Source: Bacilli bacterium (GTDB taxonomy: Bacteria; Bacillota_I; Bacilli_A; ML615J-28; CAG-698). Taken from it: a stretch of DNA of 12,806 nucleotides. Where the stretch lies: assembly GCA_016296945.1 (NCBI GenBank), contig JAEDHQ010000049.1, positions 1 through 12,806 of the forward strand. Direction: 5' to 3'. The position numbers and the translations under genes are program-made. The stretch's first letter is position 1, and every line of letters starts with the position of its first letter. The notes beneath the pieces were generated by a model. That model had not been told where the DNA came from. It searched no databases and worked only from the letters and a program-made list of their open reading frames with translations. Of the stretch, positions 6,337 through 12,702 are shown in pieces.

Positions 6337-7872
6337 ATGAAAAAAATCAAAGAAAAGTTTGATGTTTTTTTCGGCATTAAAGAAAGTGGATCTTCATTTA
6401 AAGTCGAAATCATAGCTGGTATTGCGACATTCTTAGCAATGTCTTACATTCTAATCGTTAACCCTAATCAAATTTTGTATGGTGGATCTAGTGACCCAAG
6501 ATGGGCTTCATTATTTATCGCAACAGCATTTGGGGCTATTATTGGTACTTTATTAATGTCATTGTATGCTAAGATGCCTTTAGCACAAGCATCTGGTATG
6601 GGACTTAACTCAACATTAGGAGGAGTAATTGGTGGTGGATTAGGCTTTTATGCTTATAACATCGAATATTCATTAGCAAATGCCTTATTATTAGTATTTA
6701 TCTCTGGTGTTATTTTCTTATTTTTCTCAATTGTTCCAATTGGAAAAGATAAAGAAACAGGAAAATGGATTGCATTAAGAGAAAAAATATATGATGGTAT
6801 GCCTGAATCAATTAGAAAGGCAATCCCAGTGGGAATTGGATTCTTTATTGCCTTCATTGGTTTACAAAATGCAAAAATCATTAATGCAAATCAATATACA
6901 TTAGTTGAATTTGTTGACTTTACAAAGATCTTCACTGAAGGTTTACATAATGATGCAGGTGGTATTAATAACTTTGCTTTTGCAATTGTTGGCTTAGTAA
7001 GCTTCTTTTCTATTGCAATTCTTGCAAAATTCAAAGTTAAAGGTGCTGTTATTTTTGGTATCTTAATCGCGACTGTAGTAGCTATTCCTCTACAAGTAAC
7101 TAATTTTGATGTTTTACTTGGAAATGCAAGTGGCGTAACTTGGAAGTTCTGGGAAAGTTTAGGAGCATATTTTTCTAAAGATGGTTTATTCTTCTCAATT
7201 TTCAAAGATGGATTTAACTTCCCTGCTGGAGCATTTGTAACATCTGTGATGTTAGTTATCACATTCTGTATGATTGATATGTTTGATACAATGGGAACAG
7301 TTGTTGGATGTGCTACAAATGCTGGTTTAGTAGATGAAAATGGTAAACCATTGAATTATAATAAGATTATGATTTCTGACTCTGTTGCAACTGTTGCTGG
7401 AGCTGCATTAGGTACATCAACTGTAACAACATTCGTTGAATCAGGAACTGGTATCGCAGCAGGTGGTAAAACTGGTTTTAGTTCATTAATTACTGCTATC
7501 CTATTCTTATTAGCTATCTTCTTATTACCTGTATTTGCATTCATTCCATCTGCAGCTGCAGCTGGTGCCTTAATGTATGTTGGTGTATTAATGATGGGTA
7601 ATGTTAAGAACTTAGATTTAAGTGATATTAAGAATGCTTGCGTATGTTTCTTAACAATTTTATTAATGGTATTAACATATTCAATCACTAAAGGTATTGG
7701 TGCTGGTGTTATTGCTTACGTATTAATGACTATCGCTAGTTACTTAGTGCAATTAGTTAAATATGCATTTACTAAAAAACCTGAAGATAAACCAAAATGG
7801 GAAATTTCAGTTGTTTTATTAGTAGTATTTGTATTATTCTTAGTTTACTTTTTTGTACCAACATCTTTTTAA
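6337..7872 (+). CDS. AzgA-type adenine/guanine/hypoxanthine permease (NCS2)
   Basis: This is a purine base importer (511 aa) of the AzgA (COG2252) branch of nucleobase-cation symporters, with about 12-14 membrane segments. Family marks in order: the N-terminal EIIAGIATFLAMSYILIVNP (24-43), GMGLNS in helix 3 (87-92), MFDTMGTVVG (315-324) and STVTTFVESGTGIAAGGKTG (361-380), which carries the substrate-site glutamate E368 and the following Gly-rich loop. The length is slightly above the usual 430-480, mainly from an extension near 255-295 and a hydrophobic C-terminal helix (about 489-507). Gene context does not define the exact substrate; members of this branch include PbuG and PbuO. GAAAGGA lies ahead of the ATG. 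It is a monocistronic unit with its own terminator. No disabling changes are visible. Confidence 0.95.
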   Translation: MKKIKEKFDVFFGIKESGSSFKVEIIAGIATFLAMSYILIVNPNQILYGGSSDPRWASLFIATAFGAIIGTLLMSLYAKMPLAQASGMGLNSTLGGVIGGGLGFYAYNIEYSLANALLLVFISGVIFLFFSIVPIGKDKETGKWIALREKIYDGMPESIRKAIPVGIGFFIAFIGLQNAKIINANQYTLVEFVDFTKIFTEGLHNDAGGINNFAFAIVGLVSFFSIAILAKFKVKGAVIFGILIATVVAIPLQVTNFDVLLGNASGVTWKFWESLGAYFSKDGLFFSIFKDGFNFPAGAFVTSVMLVITFCMIDMFDTMGTVVGCATNAGLVDENGKPLNYNKIMISDSVATVAGAALGTSTVTTFVESGTGIAAGGKTGFSSLITAILFLLAIFLLPVFAFIPSAAAAGALMYVGVLMMGNVKNLDLSDIKNACVCFLTILLMVLTYSITKGIGAGVIAYVLMTIASYLVQLVKYAFTKKPEDKPKWEISVVLLVVFVLFLVYFFVPTSF

Positions 7873-7891
7873 TAATTAATATGGAATATAG

Positions 7892-7914
7892 TCCTCCCAA
7901 TTGGGAGGATTTTT
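7892..7914 (+). terminator. Rho-independent terminator after the purine permease
   Basis: TCCTCCC (7892-7898) pairs with GGGAGGA (7903-7909) around AATT, then five T (7910-7914). The GC-rich stem stands out sharply in this AT-rich sequence. Confidence 0.93.
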
Positions 7915-7946
7915 AATTATTTTTATAGAATTAAACTACAAGTTTA

Positions 7947-7976
7947 TTGATTAATATTCAATTTGTGTGATATAAT
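7947..7976 (+). promoter_or_regulatory. Extended -10 promoter for the structured RNA and TROVE-like gene
   Basis: TTGATT (7947-7952), 18 bp, TATAAT (7971-7976), with TGA just before the -10 making an extended -10 element. The expected start, about 7983-7984, coincides with the first base of RNA module 1 (GUAAAGA), which supports transcription beginning exactly at the structured RNA. Confidence 0.75.
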
Positions 7977-7983
7977 TGTTATC

Positions 7984-8135
7984 GTAAAGACACATACAGC
8001 AATTATAATTTAAACGAAAAGTTTGTAAAGGATATTTAGTGTCTTGTATGAGAATGTAAAGATGCGCACAGCTAATATTAAGCCCTTTTCTGATAAAAAA
8101 GTATGCTATATTTTGCATCTTGTATAAACATTCTC
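7984..8135 (+). ncRNA. Tandem two-module structured RNA upstream of the TROVE-like gene (candidate Y-like RNA or leader)
   Basis: Two homologous modules lie 72 nt apart. Both share GUAAAGA (7984-7990; 8056-8062), CAGC (7997-8000; 8069-8072) and UCUUGUAU (8042-8049; 8118-8125). In module 1, AAGACAC (7987-7993) pairs with GUGUCUU (8039-8045). In module 2, AAGAUGC (8059-8065) pairs with GCAUCUU (8115-8121). Two base pairs differ by compensatory change (C-G to U-A, A-U to G-C), so pairing is supported without other genomes. Module 2 is further closed by GAGAAUGU (8050-8057) with ACAUUCUC (8128-8135), leaving an asymmetric loop A8058 / GUAUAA. Inner hairpins: UAAAC-GAAAA-GUUUG (8011-8025), and CUUUU with AAAAG (8085-8089, 8097-8101). 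No T-run terminator follows, only UUCUUU. The RNA may be processed or may be the 5' leader of the gene 63 nt downstream. I recognise no known RNA family. Confidence 0.7.
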
Positions 8136-8198
8136 TTCTTTATTAATAATAAATAGTTATATAATAGATTATTAAAAAATTATGAAAGGAGAAATATT

Positions 8199-9656
8199 AT
8201 GGGTTTTTTTGATATTTCTGAAAAAATATTAAATGAAGCTTTTACAGAAAATAAAGATAAAGCATATTATACTACTGGATCAGCATGTCTAGACTATTTT
8301 TCAATAGTTGGTGGAATGCGCTATAATATTGTTGATGCTTTAAACTTATTTATGAAAGCTTATTTTGAAGATCAAAAACTTGCTATTAAGTTATTATTTT
8401 TTGTAAGAGACATCAAAGAAGGATTAGGAGAACGTAGCATATTTCGCTATACTTTAAATGCTTTAGCTTGTATGTATCCAAATGTATGCAAACAATTAAT
8501 TAAATATATTCCTATATATGGTAGATATGATGATTTACTTGTAGCCCTTAATACTCCAGTACATCAAGATGTAATTAATTTTATTAAAGAACAATTAGAT
8601 AAAGATATTGAAGCAAAGAAAAATAATCAAGCAATAAGTTTATTAGCTAAATGGTTACCATCAATTAATACCTCTTCTCTTGAAGCAAGAAACTATGCAA
8701 AAGTAATATGTAGTGGATTAGGTCTAAAACAAGAAGAATATCGTAAAATATTGTCTTCTTTAAGAAAAGGATTGATAATCGAAAATAATTTACGTGAAAA
8801 AGATTATTCTTTTGTATATAAAAATGTTCCAGGAAATGCATTACTTAAATATCATCATGCTTTTATTAATAACGATAATGAAAGATATAATGAATATTTA
8901 GTAAGTGTAAAACAAGGAAAAAGTAAAATTAATACTAACGTTTTATACCCTTATGAAATAATTAGAAAATTTGAGGGAGGAACAACGTTAGAAGAAAGAG
9001 ACTTTTTAAATACAGTTTGGGAAAACTTTGATCGTCGTAATATTTCATCAAAGACAATCGTAGTTCGTGATGGAAGTGGCTCAATGTATGATTTTAATCC
9101 GGTGAGTGCTGCATGTGTTGCAACATCTCTTGCAATATTATTTGCGGAGCAATTAACAGGTGACTTTAAAGATAAATTTATTACATTTTCATCACATCCA
9201 AAACTTGTTAAGTTAAATGGAAAAACTGTTTATGATAAATATGAAGAATTACGAAAATATGATGATGTATCAAACACTGATATTGCGAAAGTATATAAGC
9301 TAATATATGATGTATATTGTAATAAATCATTTAAAGAAGAAGATGCAATAGATCGTATTGTAATAATTTCTGATATGGAGTTTGATTATGGGGTTGATAT
9401 CAATCAATCAACTTTTGAAACAATCAAGAGCAATTTTAAAGAAAAAGGATTTAAGTTGCCTGAAGTAGTGTTTTGGAATGTTCGCTGTCGTAATGTTCAT
9501 TTTCCAACAACAAATGAAATGGGAGTGAAATTAATAAGCGGTTCATCAGCAAAAGTAATTTCAATGATAACAAATAATTCAAGTATTGATCCGTATAACT
9601 TTATGCTAGAATGCTTAGAAAAGTATTCTTGTTTTGATGATGTAGTCATAGAATAA
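8199..9656 (+). CDS. DUF2828/TROVE-like protein with von Willebrand A (MIDAS) domain
   Basis: The protein (485 aa) belongs, as I recognise it, to the DUF2828 group, distant relatives of the Ro60/TROVE RNA-binding proteins. The N-terminal helical-repeat part (about 20-275) has the family marks FFVRDIKEGLGERSIFR (67-83), IPIYGRYDDLL (104-114), AKWLPSINTSS (150-160), YRKILSSLRK (181-190) and the KINTNVLYPYEI segment (243-254). The C-terminal vWA domain (about 284-470) has a full metal site: DGSGS (291-295, DxSxS), T360 and D392, so Mg2+/Mn2+-dependent ligand binding is likely. There is no signal peptide or membrane helix, so it should be cytosolic. AAAGGAG lies seven bases before the ATG. An extended -10 promoter and tandem structured RNA precede it, and a small HTH gene follows. 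By analogy to Ro60 it may bind that RNA; this is inference. No RtcB, PNPase or MoxR gene is nearby. Confidence 0.85.
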   Translation: MGFFDISEKILNEAFTENKDKAYYTTGSACLDYFSIVGGMRYNIVDALNLFMKAYFEDQKLAIKLLFFVRDIKEGLGERSIFRYTLNALACMYPNVCKQLIKYIPIYGRYDDLLVALNTPVHQDVINFIKEQLDKDIEAKKNNQAISLLAKWLPSINTSSLEARNYAKVICSGLGLKQEEYRKILSSLRKGLIIENNLREKDYSFVYKNVPGNALLKYHHAFINNDNERYNEYLVSVKQGKSKINTNVLYPYEIIRKFEGGTTLEERDFLNTVWENFDRRNISSKTIVVRDGSGSMYDFNPVSAACVATSLAILFAEQLTGDFKDKFITFSSHPKLVKLNGKTVYDKYEELRKYDDVSNTDIAKVYKLIYDVYCNKSFKEEDAIDRIVIISDMEFDYGVDINQSTFETIKSNFKEKGFKLPEVVFWNVRCRNVHFPTTNEMGVKLISGSSAKVISMITNNSSIDPYNFMLECLEKYSCFDDVVIE

Positions 9657-9662
9657 CTAAGG

Positions 9663-9681
9663 AATAAAAATCATTTTTATT
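9663..9681 (+). other. Weak A/U-only hairpin between the TROVE-like and HTH genes
   Basis: AATAAAAA (9663-9670) can pair with TTTTTATT (9674-9681) around TCA. With no G-C pairs it is at best a leaky terminator. A TATAAT (9698-9703) lies downstream without a good -35, so the HTH gene may be read through from upstream or have its own weak promoter. Confidence 0.3.
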
Positions 9682-9728
9682 ATTCTATTATTTTATTTAT
9701 AATTTTATAGAAAGGAGACATGAGCCAT

Positions 9729-9959
9729 ATGGACAAATACCCAAGAGTAGATCTTGTAAAAACGGGAAAGAATATTACAAGATTAATGAAAGAAAATAAT
9801 ATCAAAGTCAGTGATCTTCAAGAGATATTTGGCTTTGAATATCCACAAGCTATATATAAATGGAAACGTGGTGAATGTCTTCCAACTATTGATAATTTAA
9901 TAATTTTGTCAGCAGTTTTTAAAATAACAGTTGATAAGATAATAAAAACATCATTTTAG
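9729..9959 (+). CDS. Small XRE-family helix-turn-helix protein
   Basis: This compact Cro/CI-type DNA-binding protein is 76 aa from this start. The HTH region covers most of the chain: TGKNITRLMKENNIKVSDLQ is the first helix pair, GFEYPQAIYKWKRGECLPT (about residues 35-53) is the recognition part, and SAVFKITVDKIIKTSF closes it. The pattern PQAIYKW-x-RG-x-x-LPT-x-DNL is familiar from a common stand-alone Firmicutes HTH family of unknown target. Two ATG codons are in frame: 9720 lies only two bases after AAAGGAG (9711-9717), too close for normal initiation, while 9729 lies eleven bases away. I prefer 9729. It lies 72 bases after the TROVE-like gene and may share its transcript, which makes autoregulation of the locus plausible. 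A strong terminator follows. Confidence 0.85.
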   Translation: MDKYPRVDLVKTGKNITRLMKENNIKVSDLQEIFGFEYPQAIYKWKRGECLPTIDNLIILSAVFKITVDKIIKTSF

Positions 9960-9969
9960 AATTATTTAT

Positions 9970-10002
9970 AAAACTATAGGATATCATCTTATAGTTTTTT
10001 TT
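9970..10002 (+). terminator. Rho-independent terminator after the HTH gene
   Basis: AAAACTATA (9970-9978) pairs with TATAGTTTT (9990-9998). GGAT (9979-9982) with ATCT (9986-9989) extends it to 13 pairs around an ATC loop. Eight T follow the final G (9995-10002). It closes the RNA/TROVE-like/HTH unit. Confidence 0.92.
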
Positions 10003-10089
10003 GCATTATTATGTCGATAAGTTTCTTATTTAAGATTTGTAATCATATAATTTTCTTAAAAGAATTAATATGTAGTTAAGGAATGAACT

Positions 10090-10842
10090 ATGGTAATTAT
10101 AAATAGATTATTCAATGATGCTGCGTCAATTGCAATCATTCGAGCAGCTGATGGTCCAACATCAATAGTGGTTGCCCAAAAATTAAATTCTAGATATTTA
10201 GGAGCAATCATGGTGGCAGCATGTTCATATATGGCATTAGTACCAATCATACAACCACCAATAATTAGGTTACTAACAACAAAAAAAGAAAGATTAATTA
10301 GAATGAATAATAATGAACCTAACGTTTCAAAAATAACTATAATCTTATTTCCAACCATTGTTACAATAATATCTGGTTTGATTGCTCCGCAATCAATATC
10401 TTTAATCAGTTTTTTGATGTTTGGAAATTTGATTAAAGAGTCTGGTGTCTTAAATTCATTAAAAGAAACTGCTCAAAATGCCTTAACAAATATTATTACA
10501 ATATTTCTCGGATTAACAATCGCTTCCCAAATGCAAGCTGAACAATTTTTAAAAATAGAAACAATCATTATTCTTCTATTAGGATTATTTGTTTTTATTT
10601 TTGATATAGCAGGAGGAGTAATATTTGCGAAAATTGTAAATCTTTTTTCAAAAGAAAAGATTAATCCAATGATTGGTGCAGCGGAAATTTCCGCGTTTCC
10701 AATGTCAGGACGAGTTGTTCATAAAATGGCAATTGAAGAAGATCCGACAAATTTTATTTTAATGAATTCGATTGGTGTAAATGTGTTTGGACAGATAGCA
10801 TCAGTGATAGCTGGTGGGTTATTTTTAAATTTCTTTGGATAG
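10090..10842 (+). CDS. 5'-truncated Na+-translocating decarboxylase beta subunit (OadB/GcdB type), probable pseudogene
   Basis: The 250 residues match the C-terminal two thirds of the beta subunit that couples carboxybiotin decarboxylation to Na+ export. The ADGPTSIV segment (20-27), SYMALVPIIQPP (46-57) and TTKKERLIRM (62-71) are unmistakable. Near the C-terminus NVFGQIASVIAGG (about 232-244) corresponds to the helix with the Na+-site Asn and Ser. Full members have about 370-430 residues with the ADGPT motif roughly 150-200 residues in; here it is at 20, so the first membrane segments are missing. The same frame upstream is full of stops and shows no OadB similarity. The usual GIIGGADGPT reads AIIRAADGPT, losing conserved glycines. 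An AAGGAA site (10078-10083) lies properly before the ATG, so it could still be translated. No carboxyltransferase alpha subunit is present. I judge it non-functional as a pump. Confidence 0.82.
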   Translation: MVIINRLFNDAASIAIIRAADGPTSIVVAQKLNSRYLGAIMVAACSYMALVPIIQPPIIRLLTTKKERLIRMNNNEPNVSKITIILFPTIVTIISGLIAPQSISLISFLMFGNLIKESGVLNSLKETAQNALTNIITIFLGLTIASQMQAEQFLKIETIIILLLGLFVFIFDIAGGVIFAKIVNLFSKEKINPMIGAAEISAFPMSGRVVHKMAIEEDPTNFILMNSIGVNVFGQIASVIAGGLFLNFFG

Positions 10843-10851
10843 GAGGAAAAT

Positions 10852-10986
10852 ATGGATTTTAAACCTTTTGAATTTATCAATAATTTATATTATCTAGGGA
10901 TCGGAATGCTATATATTTTTGTATCAGTTGGTATTATTATGTTAATTACAATTATAATGAATATATTATTCAAAAAAAGGAATTAA
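10852..10986 (+). CDS. Tiny OadG-like gamma subunit of a Na+-pumping decarboxylase
   Basis: This 44-residue protein has one hydrophobic helix (about 12-39) and a basic end, FKKRN. The pattern LGIGMLYIFVSVGIIMLITI resembles the G-x-GM-x-x-VF-x-x-L membrane segment of OadG-type gamma subunits, which anchor the alpha subunit to beta. It lacks the longer cytosolic tail of larger gamma subunits. The ribosome binding site AGGAGG (10841-10846) overlaps the stop of the upstream beta-subunit remnant, showing they were translated as a pair. With beta truncated and alpha absent it probably has no partner here. The call rests mainly on size, topology and position. Confidence 0.65.
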   Translation: MDFKPFEFINNLYYLGIGMLYIFVSVGIIMLITIIMNILFKKRN

Positions 10987-10992
10987 CATAAT

Positions 10993-11018
10993 GTTATTAA
11001 CTAAAAATTTTTAATAAC
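10993..11018 (+). repeat. Inverted repeat after the OadG-like gene
   Basis: GTTATTAA (10993-11000) and TTAATAAC (11011-11018) form a perfect 8-bp stem with a ten-base loop. It has no T run on either strand, so it is not a standard terminator. The remaining gap to 11043 holds nothing else I can identify. Confidence 0.35.
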
Positions 11019-11043
11019 AAAAGACAAAAAAATGTTAATTTAG

Positions 11044-11108
11044 AGATCCTCTTTAAAAATTGACAATATATATCTAAGATGATATAATAGGATTGGATGT
11101 GAGGATCT
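11044..11108 (+). promoter_or_regulatory. Inverted repeat bracketing the CBS-gene promoter (candidate operator pair)
   Basis: AGATCCTC (11044-11051) and GAGGATCT (11101-11108) are exact reverse complements, centred 57 bp apart, one on each side of the promoter. The right arm includes the GAGG ribosome binding site. The left arm lies upstream of the -35 and is not transcribed, so an RNA hairpin between the arms is excluded. A protein bound at both arms could loop or block the promoter. Confidence 0.4.
11060..11088 (+). promoter_or_regulatory. Consensus promoter of the CBS-pair gene
   Basis: TTGACA (11060-11065), 17 bp, TATAAT (11083-11088), with TGA ahead of the -10: a perfect consensus plus an extended -10, the strongest-looking promoter in the window. 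Transcription should begin near 11095, giving a leader of under 20 nt. Confidence 0.88.
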
Positions 11109-11112
11109 TAAT

Positions 11113-11532
11113 ATGAAGAGTATTTTAAATTTTTTAATTCCCAAGCAACAAACATTTTATCTAGAAGCTGATTCAACTATTCGTCAAGTATTAGAAAAAT
11201 TTGATGCTCATAAATTCTCTGTGGTGCCTCTTATTGATGAAAATGGAGTTTATGTAACAACAATTTCAGAAGGAGATATTTTAAGATTTATTAAAAATAT
11301 TTGTAATTTTAATCAAAGCTTAGCTGAAATGGTAAAGATTGACAATATAGAAATATATAGACCATATAAAACTCTTCCAATTACTGCTTCTATGGAAGAA
11401 GTTATAAACTTATCATTAGAGCAAAACTTTATTCCTCTTGTTGATGATCGGAATGTATTTATAGGGATAATTAAGAGAAAAGAAGTAATAAAATATTTAA
11501 TTGAATTAGCAAATATTAATAAAGAGAATTAA
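11113..11532 (+). CDS. CBS-domain pair protein
   Basis: This is a stand-alone Bateman module (139 aa) of two CBS motifs, a fold that binds adenine nucleotides. CBS1 spans about 8-62 (FDAHKFSVVPLIDENGVYVTTISEGDILRF), CBS2 about 84-132 (EQNFIPLVDDRNVFIGIIKRKEVIKYL). Each has the typical hydrophobic-P-hydrophobic-[IV]D core and the GxIxxxD/E-like end. It resembles a short, cytosolic CBS-pair type widespread in Firmicutes. Related small CBS proteins such as DarB/CbpB sense cyclic di-AMP, but I cannot assign a ligand here. GAGG lies eight bases before the ATG. It is monocistronic, with a perfect promoter and its own terminator, suggesting high expression. Confidence 0.9.
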   Translation: MKSILNFLIPKQQTFYLEADSTIRQVLEKFDAHKFSVVPLIDENGVYVTTISEGDILRFIKNICNFNQSLAEMVKIDNIEIYRPYKTLPITASMEEVINLSLEQNFIPLVDDRNVFIGIIKRKEVIKYLIELANINKEN

Positions 11533-11533
11533 T

Positions 11534-11567
11534 AAGCAAATACTTATAGCGTTTTTTGCTTTTTTTA
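11534..11567 (+). terminator. Rho-independent terminator after the CBS gene
   Basis: AAGCAAA (11534-11540) pairs with TTTGCTT (11555-11561) around a partly structured 14-base loop. T residues run to 11567. Confidence 0.75.
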
Positions 11568-11636
11568 CAAATTTAAAAAAATTATCTGATAACCTATGAT
11601 ATTTTTTGATTAATAATATATTTAATACTTATGTTA

Positions 11637-11665
11637 TAGAAATTATTAGTAAAACATGCTATAAT
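11637..11665 (+). promoter_or_regulatory. Extended -10 promoter of azlCD
   Basis: TATAAT (11660-11665) is preceded by TGC, giving an extended -10. The -35 position holds TAGAAA (11637-11642) at 17 bp, four of six to consensus. It is still intact although azlC is broken. Confidence 0.6.
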
Positions 11666-11694
11666 AGTATAAATTATATTTACGGAGCAAGTTA

Positions 11695-12395
11695 TTGAAA
11701 ACTTTAAAAAATGAGTTAAAGCAGGTATACCAATTTTTTTAGGATACTTATCTGTATCTTTCACATTTGGAATTATGGCAACATCACTTGGTTTATATTG
11801 GTACCAAGCATTATTGATTTCGATGTTAACACTAACTTCTGCTGGACAATTAGCAGCAATTAATATTATGATTAATCCATATCGATATTTAGAGATGATT
11901 CTTTCACAATCAACAATAAATATTTGATATTCATTTATGACAATTGGTTTGTCGCAAAAAACAGATTCGAAATTTATGGGTATCTGGAAATGGCTATTAG
12001 GCTTTTTTATTACAGATGAGATTTTTGCTGTTGCGACAATGAAAAAAGAAATATCAAGATCTTATTTTTTTGGATTAAGTATTTTACCATGGTTTGGTTG
12101 GAGCATAGGGACATTAGCAGGATCATTAATAGGAAATGTTTTACCAAATGTTGTGATGAACGCTTTGTGTCTTGCTATTTATGGAATGTTTGTAGCCATT
12201 ATAGCGCCAGTTGCAAAAGATAACAAAAAAGCATTTGTAGCAATATTGATTGCAACCACATTGAGCATAGTTTTTTATTATGTACCACTCATAAATAAAG
12301 TACCCAGTGGCATTGCAATAAGTATTAGTGCAGTAATAGCAGCGTTAATATGTGCTTCTTTATTTCCTGTTAAAGAGGTCAAAGAAAATGAATAA
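11695..12395 (+). pseudogene. azlC: azlC, branched-chain amino acid exporter large subunit, broken by a frameshift and a nonsense codon
   Basis: AzlC with AzlD exports branched-chain amino acids or analogues. The original gene starts at TTG 11695, seven bases after GGAG (11684-11687), and reads MKTLKNELK; one A is then missing from the run 11718-11720. Restoring it gives KAGIPIFLGYLSVSFTFGIMA, the classic AzlC start. In that frame a TGA (11925-11927) replaces the Arg codon of the family motif TINIRYSFM. Beyond it the chain continues cleanly (SLSQK-like GLSQK, LLGFFITDEIFA, ILPWFGWSIGTLAGSLIGNVLPN) to TAA at 12395. The repaired protein would be 233 aa, the normal AzlC length. The segment from ATG 11937 is open for 152 codons but lacks the first third and should not be a working exporter. 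The stop overlaps azlD by eight bases. Both lesions are simple single-base events, so decay looks recent or the read has errors. Confidence 0.9.
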
Positions 12396-12702
12396 TGAGC
12401 AATTTTTTATTTACTTGATGATTGTAGTTGTATCAACATACTTGATTAGAGTAATTCCTTTTTCTTTGATTAAAAAAAAGATTACTAATAAATATATTAA
12501 CTCATTTTTATACTATATCCCATATACTGTTTTAGCAGCAATGATTTTTCCTGCTGCCTTATATGCAACCGGTTCAATCTTTTCAGCAATCGGCGGATTA
12601 GTTGTTGCATTGTTTTTAGCAATCAAAGAAAAAAGTTTAATAATAGTTGCAATTGCAACTTCATTAACTGCTTTGGTAATTGAATTATTTATGATGATAT
12701 AG
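12388..12702 (+). CDS. azlD: AzlD, small subunit of the branched-chain amino acid exporter
   Basis: AzlD (104 aa) is the small four-helix partner of AzlC. The family pattern is clear: YLIRVIPFSLIKKKITNKYI, then FLYYIPYTVLAAMIFPAALYATG (about 47-69), a Gly-rich helix and a closing helix ALVIELFMMI. I place the start at ATG 12388, with AAAGAGG nine bases upstream and an eight-base overlap with the end of azlC, typical of translational coupling. A longer open frame from 12352 exists but would add a stretch inside azlC that is not family-like. The gene itself is intact although its partner is broken. With azlC translation stopping early, coupled translation of azlD is probably reduced. Confidence 0.93.
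   Translation: MNNEQFFIYLMIVVVSTYLIRVIPFSLIKKKITNKYINSFLYYIPYTVLAAMIFPAALYATGSIFSAIGGLVVALFLAIKEKSLIIVAIATSLTALVIELFMMI

Noticed and set aside
6891..7688. Antisense open frames of 123 and 110 codons within the purine permease
   Set aside because: They lie opposite a strongly conserved membrane protein gene, have low-complexity composition, and no ribosome binding site or family similarity.
7984..8135. Canonical Y RNA, YrlA tRNA-like RNA, glycine or c-di-GMP riboswitch
   Set aside because: The diagnostic conserved sequences of each are missing; only the locus context recalls Y RNAs, so no known family is assigned.
10065..10358. Antisense open frame of 97 codons opposite the OadB remnant
   Set aside because: It mirrors the coding strand and shows no recognisable features of its own.
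10993..11018. Terminator after the OadG-like gene
   Set aside because: The stem is good but there is no T run on either strand after it.
11695..11936. TGA read as tryptophan (Mycoplasma-type code), since no gene here ends in TGA and azlC has an in-frame TGA
   Set aside because: All tryptophans in the intact genes are TGG, and no intact gene contains an internal TGA, which code 4 in such AT-rich DNA would show often. The azlC TGA falls at a conserved Arg, and a frameshift is also needed. Fourteen stops without TGA is not improbable.
12352..12387. Longer azlD start at 12352
   Set aside because: The extra residues lie inside azlC, are not AzlD-like, and ATG 12388 has a good ribosome binding site.
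11937..12395. A separate 152-aa gene starting at ATG 11937
   Set aside because: It is the in-frame remainder of azlC after the nonsense codon; the upstream sequence clearly encodes the AzlC N-terminus.
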